From Azospirillum sp. B510 (GTDB taxonomy: Bacteria; Pseudomonadota; Alphaproteobacteria; Azospirillales; Azospirillaceae): a stretch of 64,000 nucleotides of DNA. The stretch spans positions 2,881,001 to 2,945,000 of the forward strand of contig NC_013854.1 in NCBI RefSeq assembly GCF_000010725.1, in the 5' to 3' direction. A model generated the notes under the pieces. The model was not told the origin of the DNA, made no database searches, and worked only from the letters and a program-made list of their open reading frames with translations. Of this stretch, positions 24,762-32,806 are shown piece after piece (positions within the stretch are counted from its first letter, which is position 1; each line of letters starts with the position of its first letter). Position numbers and translations under genes: made by a program.

Positions 24762-26198
24762 TCACCAGGTGAAGGGGTCGTAATCGTTCGGTGTGCCGGC
24801 CGCATGCGCGGCAGCCCGCGCCCGGTCCCGGCCGAGAAGTGCGCCGTACCCGCCGCCGCCAAGGCACATGTATTGGACGGCGTCGTGCGGGTGGCTGAAC
24901 GCGTTCTTTTCCGGCTCGTCGGTGAAGTGGTCACCGCCCCCGGCCCGGATGCGCTTGAAGCGGTAGCCCGCGTTGAAGCCCTTGCGCACCACCTTGCACC
25001 GGGGGCTGAGAAGGAACCCGGGCTGACCGTCGATCAGGCGGGTAAGGGGAAGACGCACGGCCTCCAGCCGGGCGGACAGGGCGTTGGATGGGGCTTTCTC
25101 CCACCGCAGCTTGGTCCGGGCGCGGACGATGTCGAGCCATGACCGCTCATCCGTCGAGGCGCGCGCGGCGGCGGCGGGGTCGCACCACCCGACCGCGTCG
25201 AAGCCCGGGTAGCGGCTGCCCAGCAGCGCGTTCAGCCTGTCGCTGAAGCCGATGGCGCCACCCTCATGCACCAGCTCATCCAGGACGCGCCATTGGCCGG
25301 CTGCGGTCTGCTGGCCGATCGTGGCGGCGGGGGTCAAGCCGGCGTCGGCGCCGATCACCAGCGGGACGCCCGGGATTGGCTCCAGGTCGCGGGCGGAGAC
25401 ATGCAGCACGTCGTTCCACTCGGGGTAGACCGGCTTGCCCTCGCGGCTGTAGCCCCACTGGTTGAGGACGAAGCGGCGCACCCACCAATCTGGTTTTCCC
25501 GATGCCTCCACCCGATAGTACTCGGCTCCACCGGGCAGATTCTCGACGTTCTCAGCGTTCGCGCCCAAGCCTGACGGCTGAATGAAGAGGCGGTAACCGG
25601 GTTTCGGGGCCTCTACGAAGTCACGGTACAGGTGGCTCTCGGTGTCGGGCGCATTGAAGTCCAGCCACAAGCCGCGCCAGACACAGCCGCCCATGGTGTT
25701 GTCGGGATAGCGACCGCAGCGGCCCGGGAAGTGCACCAGCAGTTCCGGAGCCAGCAGATCGGCCTCATTCAGGTAGCCTCCTGTGACCTCGAAACCGCGG
25801 CAGAAATCTTCCACGTCCGCGTCTCCCACCGCCGAAAACATGACCTCACAGTCAACCGTACTGCGGTCGTTGATGAGGAACCGCAGGTGATGAATGCTCG
25901 GCGCATTCATTCCGCCGTCCGAAAACTTTCCAAAGTCGCGCGGCACCCGCTTGTGCCAGCTACGCAGTGTCGTGGCGCCCATCCGGCGGTAAGTGTCGCG
26001 AATAACGGCGAAGCGGCTGTAGCGTACGCCTCGATGCTCCGGCTGCTCCACCGCATGGGCCAGGATCTTCATCAGCGCCGTGGACGTCTTCGCGCTGCCG
26101 ATCGGACCCATGATGCCAGCGATGTAGGAGCGGTCGGCCATGAAGGCGGCGGAGACCGGCCCCGGCGGGCTGAAGGAGAGGGAGAGGCCGCCGCTCAC
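24762..26198 (-). CDS. terL: Terminase large subunit
   Basis: 478 residues. A Walker A-like loop, GPIGSAKT (about residues 31-38), is followed by a helicase-like motor with the sequence VEDFCRGFEVTGGYLNEADLL (Walker B region with catalytic Glu) about residue 135. The C-terminal nuclease half includes GADAGLTPAATIGQ (first acidic cluster) and VGWCDPAAAARAS. It translocates DNA into the prohead. It overlaps the small subunit stop by 4 bases. Confidence 0.88.
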   Translation of the reverse strand: MSGGLSLSFSPPGPVSAAFMADRSYIAGIMGPIGSAKTSTALMKILAHAVEQPEHRGVRYSRFAVIRDTYRRMGATTLRSWHKRVPRDFGKFSDGGMNAPSIHHLRFLINDRSTVDCEVMFSAVGDADVEDFCRGFEVTGGYLNEADLLAPELLVHFPGRCGRYPDNTMGGCVWRGLWLDFNAPDTESHLYRDFVEAPKPGYRLFIQPSGLGANAENVENLPGGAEYYRVEASGKPDWWVRRFVLNQWGYSREGKPVYPEWNDVLHVSARDLEPIPGVPLVIGADAGLTPAATIGQQTAAGQWRVLDELVHEGGAIGFSDRLNALLGSRYPGFDAVGWCDPAAAARASTDERSWLDIVRARTKLRWEKAPSNALSARLEAVRLPLTRLIDGQPGFLLSPRCKVVRKGFNAGYRFKRIRAGGGDHFTDEPEKNAFSHPHDAVQYMCLGGGGYGALLGRDRARAAAHAAGTPNDYDPFTW

Positions 26199-26869
26199 TT
26201 GACTGATCCTAAATCAGTTGGAGAAGAACCCGGTTCGCCAGCATTTCCAATGTCTCCAGCCGCCCCTTCAGAGTTCACCCATTCAGAGTGTTCCACCAGC
26301 GGTGCGCTAAGCCCTTGTTTTTCCATCACGTCGGTCATGACGATGCTGACCCCTTCCAAGGCCGCGTCAGCCGCCGGCAATGTCCCGGACGGATCGCCCA
26401 TGTGCAGGTGCAGCACCGGCAGGTTGCCCGACACGTCGAGGTTCACGGCCTGGGGGAGACGCTGGTGGACGTACGGCGCAAGGTCCCGCGCCGCGGTGAT
26501 CTGGAGCTTCGCCGCGTCGAGGAGGTCGCATTGCAGGCGCCGCGCCAGCTCCTCTACCGGCATGCTGTAGAAATCGGCCAGGACCAGCAGCGGCGAGCGG
26601 TGGGTGGACAGCACCAGGCGCGCCCAATCCTCCGTCCGGCGGTTCCTGGAACCGGCGGGGCGGCCCCGGCCCCGTCGCGGCTTGCTGAAGCCTTCCGCCA
26701 TGCGGTCTAGCGCCGTATCCATCGGCGATGCGCCCGGCTCCTCGTCCGCGCCCTCGTCGGCATCGGACAGGAGGTCGAACTGCTGGCCCACGGTCTCGGC
26801 CGGCGCTGGCGCGCCAAGCGCCTCGTCCAGCACCGTCGCCAACCCTTGCTTCTCCCCCGAACCCGTCAC
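26195..26869 (-). CDS. Probable terminase small subunit
   Basis: 224 residues from a GTG at 26869, directly upstream of and overlapping terL by 4 bases. An acidic N-terminal region is followed by a basic RRGRGRPAGSRNRR hook (about residues 63-76) and a helix-turn-helix-like segment, PLLVLADFYSMPVEELARRLQCDLLDAAKL. This suits a DNA-recognition subunit. The 231-bp box array at 26905-27135 lies immediately upstream, where a packaging recognition site could be. Palindrome copy 6 is near its 3' end. Confidence 0.72.
   Translation of the reverse strand: MTGSGEKQGLATVLDEALGAPAPAETVGQQFDLLSDADEGADEEPGASPMDTALDRMAEGFSKPRRGRGRPAGSRNRRTEDWARLVLSTHRSPLLVLADFYSMPVEELARRLQCDLLDAAKLQITAARDLAPYVHQRLPQAVNLDVSGNLPVLHLHMGDPSGTLPAADAALEGVSIVMTDVMEKQGLSAPLVEHSEWVNSEGAAGDIGNAGEPGSSPTDLGSVK
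26226..26236. repeat. GAACCNGGTTC palindrome, copy 6
   Basis: Centre C. Inside the 3' end of the small terminase gene, encoding part of GEPGSSP; no extension beyond 11 bp. Confidence 0.88.
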
Positions 26870-26904
26870 GGCACTAAACCCCCATTATTCAATTCGATCC
26901 GGAG

Positions 26905-27135
26905 CGTTAGGCGTGCGTTAGGCCGCCCGTTAGCTGAAAAACCTTTTCTATTCAGTAGGTTAACAACCTTCCTAACGGTCTAACGAACTAACACCACACC
27001 AACCACACGCACACACACGCGCACGCACACACATAGAGAGACGCATCGTTAGCACGTTAGGACGTTAGGAATTTCAGTAACCATCTGATTTCACTGGCTT
27101 TTCTTCCTAACGCCTTGCCTAACGCTCTCCTAACG
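26905..27135. repeat. Dyad-symmetric array of twelve CGTTAGG-type heptamers
   Basis: Non-coding. Heptamers CGTTAG(G/C) start at 26905, 26916 and 26928; their reverse complements start at 26971, 26979 and 26987; forward copies at 27047, 27055 and 27063; reverse copies at 27106, 27118 and 27129. Spacings are 11,12 / 8,8 / 8,8 / 12,11. Every box pairs with a mirror partner about base 27020 exactly. Another mirrored pair, TCAGNNGGTTA, lies at 26952-26962 and 27078-27088. The centre holds an alternating CA/CG tract (27004-27034), while sequence between boxes is only weakly palindromic. The array lies between the helicase gene and the terminase genes. Candidate roles are replication origin, pac site or operator. 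Confidence 0.9.
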
Positions 27136-27256
27136 CCCCACCCCGCCCCCGGATCGGCCGCCCCCTTCTCGCGTTTCATCTGTCCGAACCGAACCGGGTC
27201 GGGGCGGACGGGCGGGGAGAGGGGGAGGGAATGGCCGGGGGCATCGGGGGGAGGGC

Positions 27257-29173
27257 CTAGAGGAGGCGATCGGAGGAAGCGGAAGCGCCGCCAGCCGGCG
27301 ATGCGGGCGCGGAAGGCACTGCATGGTCAAGCGGATCGCCCGCCTCGCCGGCCGACGTCGGACCATTCGGTGGACGGCTTCCGCCGTCCGGCAGACAGAG
27401 GTAGATGGGGATGAGCGTGGCCCTTGCCGCAACGCCGAACCACATGGTCTTGTCATAGACCTTGTGCGGCAGTCTTCGCAGAGCCTGGACCCATCCGCCT
27501 TGTGCACCTGGTCGGCCAGCCCATTGGGTGCTGTCGTAGATCCGTGACAGCCCCCGATGCATGTTGGCCACTGCCAGCCATGCCTCTCCACCTTGCTCAT
27601 GGATTTTGATGCCGGCTTCCATCAGCAGCTTGCGGGCGGTGTCCTCATTGGCATCGCCAGTGATCCGACCGACAGCCACGCCGACCCACCGGCCAAGCGT
27701 CATCCGCCGCCTATCGTGCGGCGCTTCCCAAACGGTCGACAGCAGGTGGTTCAGACACGCGGCTTCGTCCGTCACGTCCCCTTCCAACTCCGCCAGCGTT
27801 GCAGCCGACAGCTTGGCTGCCCATGCCTTCAGCCCGCCTTCGTCGGGCACGACGTCGTAGAGAAGCAGGTCGGAAACGGCCAGCAGAGTGCCGAAAACAT
27901 CCTGCCCGCGGGCGCTGTGTCCACCTTCACGCATCGCCTGCCTGTAGGCGTCCAGCGTCGCGGCGAAACGTGGCCACTGGTCTACCAGCCGGCGCCGTAG
28001 CTTCCGGCCCAACTCCCCGATTTCCCGCTCCGTCATGGGTGGGGGCGTCGCTCCCTTGGGCAACTCGTCCAGCTCCAGGATGGCCATACGGCTGCGATCC
28101 TGGGGGAGGAGCGGCGGAATCAGGATGGAGCTGAACAGCAGACAGCTTCGCAAGGTGAACGTGTTCGCCTGGTGGTCGGCGCCGCCGCGATGGGCATTGC
28201 CACCACTGGCGGCGATGCGCGCCAGCTTTACCAGCCCGGCCATAGTCGCGTTGCTGTCGTCCCCCGGTTCGGCCTCGTCGATCGCCACCGGCAAGCTGTC
28301 GTACCTCAGCGTCTGCCGGATGCCGGCCGGCGTCGGGTCCGCGCTCTGCAACAACCCGGCGCTGCCCATCAACCACCGGATAACATCCTGCAACGACGAT
28401 TTGCCGGTGCCTCGCCCGCCAGTGATCCAGGCCACCGGACGCCATTTCAGGGCGCCGCCCAACATGCCGGCGCCGATCCAGCCGAGCATCAGATGCGCGT
28501 CGACGTCGCCGCGCCGCCAGGACCAAGTCTCCAGATGATCCAGCAGCTTCTGCGCCGGCCCCCGTTCCGCTGCCGGCTGTGCCTCCGGGTGCGGGCGCGG
28601 GATGGCGGGTCCGGCCGGATAGACCAGCTCGCCCACCACGCCCGGCTCCTCAATCCGCATGCTGACCTTGCGGTCGGTCGGCATGATCAGCACCGCGGTG
28701 CCGCAGTGCCAGACCAGCTCCCCGTCCTGACCGATCCAGGCCCCGGCGCCGCGCACGCGGTCCTGGGGCGACCACACGCCCTTGTCGGCCGCCGCCGCCA
28801 TCAGCGTCTCGGCCGCCAGCTCCGGGCGCCAGCCGGTGGTTTCCCATTCGCCCGTCGTCTTGTTCTGCGCCTTGCGGGGCCAGAACGCATAGAGCAAGTC
28901 GCTCTGCCGGCCGAACAGCATCTGCACGTTCAGCCGGCTGTGCTTCTCCGCCTTCAGGTCGCGGAGCTGCCGCAGTTCGTCCAGGTAAAAGATCATGTCG
29001 CCATGGACACCCAGCGGCACCACCGGACAGCCCGACGGCAACCGGCTCTCCGGCTCCGGCGTGCCGGCATCGCCGTCGCCCTCGCCGCTGGACCGATCGT
29101 CCACCAGCTCCTCACCCACTTCCTCGGCCTGGTCGCGCCAGCGGCGCAGACCGTCCATCCCATCGGCGGCCAT
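27257..29173 (-). CDS. Phage helicase-type ATPase
   Basis: 638 residues from the ATG at 29173, which overlaps the primase stop in TGATG. A Walker A loop GGRGTGKSS lies near residue 265 in VAWITGGRGTGKSSLQD; LPVAIDEAEPGDD near residue 310 gives Walker B with DE; and RSCLLFSSILIPPLLPQDRSRMAIL has the sensor/arginine-finger look of SF3-type phage helicases. The C-terminal 40 residues are low-complexity Pro/Ser/Ala. Partnered with the TOPRIM primase, it would form the phage replication module. The box array begins about 120 bases beyond its stop. Confidence 0.78.
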   Translation of the reverse strand: MAADGMDGLRRWRDQAEEVGEELVDDRSSGEGDGDAGTPEPESRLPSGCPVVPLGVHGDMIFYLDELRQLRDLKAEKHSRLNVQMLFGRQSDLLYAFWPRKAQNKTTGEWETTGWRPELAAETLMAAAADKGVWSPQDRVRGAGAWIGQDGELVWHCGTAVLIMPTDRKVSMRIEEPGVVGELVYPAGPAIPRPHPEAQPAAERGPAQKLLDHLETWSWRRGDVDAHLMLGWIGAGMLGGALKWRPVAWITGGRGTGKSSLQDVIRWLMGSAGLLQSADPTPAGIRQTLRYDSLPVAIDEAEPGDDSNATMAGLVKLARIAASGGNAHRGGADHQANTFTLRSCLLFSSILIPPLLPQDRSRMAILELDELPKGATPPPMTEREIGELGRKLRRRLVDQWPRFAATLDAYRQAMREGGHSARGQDVFGTLLAVSDLLLYDVVPDEGGLKAWAAKLSAATLAELEGDVTDEAACLNHLLSTVWEAPHDRRRMTLGRWVGVAVGRITGDANEDTARKLLMEAGIKIHEQGGEAWLAVANMHRGLSRIYDSTQWAGRPGAQGGWVQALRRLPHKVYDKTMWFGVAARATLIPIYLCLPDGGSRPPNGPTSAGEAGDPLDHAVPSAPASPAGGASASSDRLL

Positions 29174-30297
29174 CAACCTGCCTCCTGCTGGCGCTGGTTC
29201 ATCGCCTGCACCCATTCATTGGCATCCTTGAAGCCCTCGGGCGGGCGGACCAGCCGCACGCGCTTCCCCTGGCTCCGGAAATTCTCGATGACCTTCCCGA
29301 CCCCACGGGCGGCGGAGCTGTCGGGCGCGTCGTTCTGCTGCCAGATCGCCACCCCCTCGACCTGGGCGGGCAGGCGGATGGCCTGCATCCAGCTCACGCT
29401 GACCCCGACATGGACGCGCAGTTCCTCCATGGCGATGGCGACGGACAGCCCGTCCTCGATGCCCTCGGTCAGGTCGATCCACACGCCGGCTTTCTCATCC
29501 GCCAGCTTGCGCGCCTTCTTGATCTCGCCCGTTTGCGGGTCCACCCGCGTGCCGTTCCAAAGCCGGATCGTGCCGCCGCGCCCGCTGCCCAGCGCCTTCT
29601 TCGGCTCCTTCAGCCCGGGCACCTTCACCACCCGGCCATCCCGCTGAACCTCCAGCCACGTCCGATGCAGCGCGAGGAACCGCCCGTCTGCCGCGACCAC
29701 CGGCGCGACCATGGCGGGGAAGTCCCGGCCGGCTTCGGTGCAGCGCAAGGCCGGATGGAAGCGGAGCGCGCGGAGCGTGAACGGCAGACGGCGCACGTCT
29801 AGGCCACGACCGCGCAGATAGGCGTCGACCGGGGTGTCGAGGATGGATTCGCACGCCTCCAGGTACCGGCGGTGGGCGACGGCCCTGTACCTGTCGCCCT
29901 GCCCGCCGTCGTCGTCCGGCTCGGCCGCCACCTGCTCGACCGCCACGCGCGTCTTGCGGAAGCTCTCCGGATCGGTGCCGTCCAGGCCAAGCCAGGCGCG
30001 GGCCCAGCGCAGGGCCTCGCTGTTGTCGCCCCGGAACAGCAGCGCGGCGGTGAAGGACAGCGGCGTCCAGGTCTCGCCGCTGGCGAAGTCCTTGACCATG
30101 CCCCGATACGGCCCGCGAACGGCGATGCGGAAGCTGCCGGCGTTCCGGTCGGCGCGAAGGGGGGAGCGGCAAACGAAGTCGTTGCGCTCGGCATGCCCGT
30201 CGCGCAATCCCCAGACTTCGCGCACCAGTTCGTCGATGCGCGCGCGCATCATGTCCACGATCTGGTCAACGCTGTGGAGCCTCTGCGGCGCGCTCAT
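29173..30297 (-). CDS. TOPRIM-type phage DNA primase
   Basis: 374 residues. The N-terminal part (NDFVCRSPLRADRNAGSFRI, VRGPYRGMVKDFASGETWTPL) resembles the zinc-finger-like domain of phage primases, but without a clear CHC2 cysteine set. The central region (RRYLEACESILDTPVDAYLRGRG) and a C-terminal TOPRIM domain follow: LTEGIEDGLSVAIA supplies the catalytic Glu, and AIWQQNDAPDSSAA occupies the DxD strand with Gln in place of the first Asp. It is preceded by a terminator (30343-30374) and palindrome copy 7, 8 bases from its start codon, so it probably has its own control. Confidence 0.8.
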   Translation of the reverse strand: MSAPQRLHSVDQIVDMMRARIDELVREVWGLRDGHAERNDFVCRSPLRADRNAGSFRIAVRGPYRGMVKDFASGETWTPLSFTAALLFRGDNSEALRWARAWLGLDGTDPESFRKTRVAVEQVAAEPDDDGGQGDRYRAVAHRRYLEACESILDTPVDAYLRGRGLDVRRLPFTLRALRFHPALRCTEAGRDFPAMVAPVVAADGRFLALHRTWLEVQRDGRVVKVPGLKEPKKALGSGRGGTIRLWNGTRVDPQTGEIKKARKLADEKAGVWIDLTEGIEDGLSVAIAMEELRVHVGVSVSWMQAIRLPAQVEGVAIWQQNDAPDSSAARGVGKVIENFRSQGKRVRLVRPPEGFKDANEWVQAMNQRQQEAG

Positions 30298-30304
30298 GAT
30301 CCGC

Positions 30305-30315
30305 GAACCCGGTTC
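30305..30315. repeat. GAACCNGGTTC palindrome, copy 7
   Basis: Centre C, extending to 13 bp. The only intergenic copy: it ends 7 bases upstream of the primase start codon, where it would cover the ribosome binding region or a promoter. Confidence 0.9.
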
Positions 30316-30342
30316 GTCCTGAAGAGCGGTGAACGTAAAAGG

Positions 30343-30374
30343 GACGGCGCCACGTCTTCGGCCGTGGCGCCGTC
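30343..30374 (-). terminator. Intrinsic terminator ahead of the primase gene
   Basis: Minus strand: a perfect 12-bp GC-rich stem (30374-30363 with 30354-30343), an 8-base loop, then CCCTTTTAC. It separates the small-gene operon ending at 30398 from primase. Confidence 0.8.
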
Positions 30375-30397
30375 AGTCCAGGAGAGGAGTGGGCTGG

Positions 30398-30841
30398 TCA
30401 TGCCGGCCGCCTGCGGTACGCGTCCGACATGATCGGCACATACCCGCTTGCGGTCGCATGGGTGACGGCGTCCGGATCCTTGGCCACACGCTGGCGCACC
30501 GGAGCCGCCGCAACGGCGTCACCCCCGACCGGCACGACAGGATCCGTTGGTGTGCTCGGCCGCGCCGCGCGGCCGCTGAGGTGGTCGGGTTCGGGGTCTG
30601 GTTCGGAATCGATGGAAAGCGCAAGGCGCACCTGCGCCTGGGTCAGCCGCATGATGGCGGCGACCATCTTGATCGACATGCCTTGCCGGCGGTGGCTGAA
30701 GCGGATCAGCTCCGCCTGTTCGGCGCTGACCGGCGGCGGGGCGGACGGCGGGACCGTGCGCGCCTGGTCAACCACTCTCCCAGCGCCGCGCAAGCCATCG
30801 CGAGCGTCAGCAGCAGATTGGTCAATCGTCGTCTCCGTCAT
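30398..30841 (-). CDS. Small HTH-containing phage protein
   Basis: 147 residues from the ATG at 30841, in an ATGA overlap with the preceding gene. Residues about 45-75 (LIRFSHRRQGMSIKMVAAIMRLTQAQVRLALSI) look like a helix-turn-helix similar to those that select recombinase or repressor sites. The flanks are Pro/Asp rich and probably disordered. It may be a DNA-binding regulator of the early region. The function is unproven. It is the last gene before the terminator at 30343-30374. Confidence 0.6.
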   Translation of the reverse strand: MTETTIDQSAADARDGLRGAGRVVDQARTVPPSAPPPVSAEQAELIRFSHRRQGMSIKMVAAIMRLTQAQVRLALSIDSEPDPEPDHLSGRAARPSTPTDPVVPVGGDAVAAAPVRQRVAKDPDAVTHATASGYVPIMSDAYRRRPA

Positions 30842-31152
30842 TGCAGGTCCGCCCGCCCGGTCCATGCCGGCGCCTCCTCGGCAAGGGCGGCCAGGTCCAG
30901 CGCCGTCAGCCGGGTCCGGCGCGGCGCCTCCGCGTCGCAATACTCCGCCACCGCGTCGGCCAAGGCGCTGTACAGGGTCGGGTCCCCCGGAACGCGCAGC
31001 CATGCCCTGGCGGCGTCACGCAATCGCGCCACATGCGGCGGCACCATGAGACCGTCCAGCAGCGCCACGGCGGTGGCCAGCCGCTCGACGCTGGCACGGC
31101 TGGCGCCATGGGCCGCCAGCAGCAGCTCGGTTCCGGGGGTATGATCCTTCAT
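30838..31152 (-). CDS. Unrecognised phage protein (104 aa)
   Basis: Starts at MKDHTPGTELL (31152), coupled by ATGA overlaps to both neighbours. Predicted helical and Ala/Leu/Arg rich, with no cysteines in motif arrangement, signal peptide or membrane segment. Codon use matches the rest of the early operon, so I take it as coding. No family recognised. Confidence 0.6.
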   Translation of the reverse strand: MKDHTPGTELLLAAHGASRASVERLATAVALLDGLMVPPHVARLRDAARAWLRVPGDPTLYSALADAVAEYCDAEAPRRTRLTALDLAALAEEAPAWTGRADLQ

Positions 31153-31646
31153 GCTCGCAACTCCGCGATTGTCCGGCGCAGGCCGTCCAGCCGGGCCTCG
31201 ACGGCGCGCAACTCGGCGTCCAGCCGGGCCTCCCGCTCCAGCGGCGTGCCCGGCAGCAGCACCTCCAGGACGATTCCATGACCGTGGACCAGCGCCGCGC
31301 GGCACAGGTGCTTGCACAGCGGCGGCTGCCCGCCGAGCCAGCTCTGGGCCGTGCGGGGCTCCACGCCGAAATCCTGGGCGATGCGCTTGGCTTGGTGGGC
31401 ACCCGCATATCGGGCGCCAAGCGCCTCCGCCCATCGTAAGCCGACGCCCTCGGGGGCGACCTGCAATTCGGTTCGTATCTGCGACATCGCTTTGCGTGCC
31501 TCCTTCCACCAAGCTCGGGGACGGAAGGAGGGAGGAGCGAAGTCAGGATTTTGCTCGAAGATCGATATCTGCACCGTCGCGGTGGGGGCCGCGACGGCTG
31601 CGACCTGGTGGAACAGATGGAGCTGGCCGGTGGACCGCTTAGCCAT
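31149..31646 (-). CDS. Phage early protein with HTH-like segment
   Basis: 165 residues. Residues about 75-105 (RYAGAHQAKRIAQDFGVEPRTAQSWLGGQPP) closely resemble a helix-turn-helix with an AKRIA, gV.prT...W pattern, as in Cro/CII-like or phage regulatory proteins. The C-terminal 40 residues (LEREARLDAELRAVEARLDGL) form a likely coiled coil for oligomerisation. This suggests a DNA-binding early regulator. It overlaps the previous gene by 8 bases. Confidence 0.62.
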   Translation of the reverse strand: MAKRSTGQLHLFHQVAAVAAPTATVQISIFEQNPDFAPPSFRPRAWWKEARKAMSQIRTELQVAPEGVGLRWAEALGARYAGAHQAKRIAQDFGVEPRTAQSWLGGQPPLCKHLCRAALVHGHGIVLEVLLPGTPLEREARLDAELRAVEARLDGLRRTIAELRA

Positions 31647-31887
31647 GGGCCAGCTCCTTCCGCATGATCACGATGGCCACCCACTGGGGCTTCCGCTTCA
31701 GATCCTCGCGCGCCGCGTCGAGGATGAGCGCGGTCACCCAATCATGGACATCCGACCATGTCGGCTTCTGGCGGCGCGACGGCGGATGCCCGGACTGCTG
31801 GCGCAGGTCGGCCCACATCTGCCCGACGGTCTTGCCGGACATCTCCATGGCCACCAGCGCCAGCTTCTGAGCCTCCGCGCGCGTCAT
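31639..31887 (-). CDS. Unrecognised phage early protein (82 aa)
   Basis: From MTRAEAQKLALVAMEM at 31887. Contains TWSDVHDWVTALILDAAREDLKRKPQWVAIV. A small soluble helical protein with no family recognised. First gene of the coupled run of four that ends at 30398. Divergent from the + strand gene at 31974. Confidence 0.6.
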   Translation of the reverse strand: MTRAEAQKLALVAMEMSGKTVGQMWADLRQQSGHPPSRRQKPTWSDVHDWVTALILDAAREDLKRKPQWVAIVIMRKELAHG

Positions 31888-31911
31888 GGAAGCACGGGAA
31901 TGCGCGCGGCC

Positions 31912-31940
31912 ATGACAGCCGCGCGCACCCTCCCTATACT
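31912..31940 (+). promoter_or_regulatory. Promoter for the + strand gene at 31974
   Basis: ATGACA (31912-31917), 17-base spacer, TATACT (31935-31940). The start codon lies 34 bases downstream with GAGGAA before it. Confidence 0.6.
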
Positions 31941-31973
31941 GTGGGTTGCCACACACCACAGCATGAGGAACCC

Positions 31974-32222
31974 ATGGCTGAGTATCCGCAGACCCCGGAA
32001 GCCGTCGCGCTCGAACTCCTGCGCCACGTCGCGCAGGCGGAAAAGAAGGCGACCTTCTACCAAAATCAGGGCGACACGGTTTTCCACAGTGTCGACGAGG
32101 CATGGATTCTCGGTGCCTACAAGCGCTGCCTGGAGGTCGTGCGAGGGGTGCCCCAGGGAACGGACACCAAGAAGCTGCCCGTCTACGATATGGACACCGG
32201 AACCTGGACTACACCGGAGTGA
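31974..32222 (+). CDS. Unrecognised 82-aa phage protein, opposite strand to its neighbours
   Basis: Starts at MAEYPQTPEAV with GAGGAA 4-5 bases upstream and its own good promoter (31912-31940). Helical, slightly acidic, with a YxNQGDTVFHSVDEAWILGAYKRCLEVV core. It stands alone on the + strand inside a minus-strand early region, converging by 14 bases on the gene at 32209-32418. Such a lone gene with its own promoter could be expressed in the lysogen. No family recognised. Confidence 0.65.
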   Translation: MAEYPQTPEAVALELLRHVAQAEKKATFYQNQGDTVFHSVDEAWILGAYKRCLEVVRGVPQGTDTKKLPVYDMDTGTWTTPE

Positions 32223-32418
32223 TATCGACGGCGGCCGGATGCGCCGCGCGCGCGTCGGCCACCTTCTTGGGAACGGCCAACACTCCCACGACGGCACCAT
32301 GGTCCACGAAGTCGGCGTAGGCCGCCGCGATGATGATCTGTTCGTGCGGGTGGTGGTTGGGATAGCGCGCGATGGCCTCACGCAAGCACGCGAGGCGAAT
32401 TTCCTGTTCCGGTGACAT
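32209..32418 (-). CDS. Unrecognised 69-aa phage protein
   Basis: Starts MSPEQEIRLACLREAIARYP, contains HEQIIIAAAYADFVDHGAVV. Small helical protein downstream of the Cro-like gene, probably cotranscribed. No motif identifies a role. Confidence 0.55.
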   Translation of the reverse strand: MSPEQEIRLACLREAIARYPNHHPHEQIIIAAAYADFVDHGAVVGVLAVPKKVADARAAHPAAVDITPV

Positions 32419-32440
32419 GCGTTCTCCATCGCGAAGGTGA

Positions 32441-32713
32441 TCATGCCGCTCGCGCCTCCGTGAGGGGGGCGGGCGGACAGGAAGCGGTGGGGGTGATCCT
32501 GCCGACCGACATCAGATAGGCGACCCGCACGCGATGCAGATCTTCAGGCCCCACCGCGCCATGTGACAGCCGCCGCAATGCCTCGACCACTTCGGTCGAG
32601 GCTTGAGATGTGCCGCGCACGATACGGCTCATCTGCGCTCGGCTAACGCCAACCGCTTTGGCCACATCATCTTGGCTACGCCCTTCGGCGGTAATCCATT
32701 CTCGCAAAACCAT
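32441..32713 (-). CDS. Cro-like XRE regulator
   Basis: 90 residues. A helix-turn-helix (GRSQDDVAKAVGVSRAQMSRIVRG, about residues 11-34) is followed by a helix, VVEALRRL. It is short and lacks an oligomerisation or protease domain. It diverges from the CI-like gene at 32807 with a palindromic operator between them, the standard arrangement of a lysis-lysogeny switch. It would repress the lysogeny side during lytic growth; that is family inference. Confidence 0.75.
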   Translation of the reverse strand: MVLREWITAEGRSQDDVAKAVGVSRAQMSRIVRGTSQASTEVVEALRRLSHGAVGPEDLHRVRVAYLMSVGRITPTASCPPAPLTEARAA

Positions 32714-32724
32714 ACGAGAAGAAA

Positions 32725-32742
32725 TCTCATTAAATGAGAGTT
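32725..32742. promoter_or_regulatory. Operator of the CI/Cro-type switch
   Basis: A perfect 15-bp palindrome TCTCATTAAATGAGA (32725-32739) in the spacer of a minus-strand promoter for the Cro-like gene: -35 TTGACC lies just upstream on that strand. The 15-mer AACTCTCATTTAATG (minus strand, 32742-32728) is repeated exactly at 34322-34336. Confidence 0.75.
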
Positions 32743-32806
32743 ATGGTCAATCGAAATCTCTCTAGCGCGCATGGCGTAGGTTGCACCGCAAGCGCAAAAC
32801 GGATGC

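Noticed and set aside
25595..25603. AACCGGGTT as a further palindrome copy
   Set aside because: The outer G and C are lost (TAACCGGGTTT); counted only as a possible degenerate site.
26639..26654. GGTTCCTGGAACC palindrome as another copy of the dispersed motif
   Set aside because: The half-sites are in the opposite order (GGTTC...GAACC), so it is not the same recognition word.
27004..27034. Simple CA microsatellite
   Set aside because: It lies exactly at the centre of the mirrored box array, so it is reported as part of that structure.
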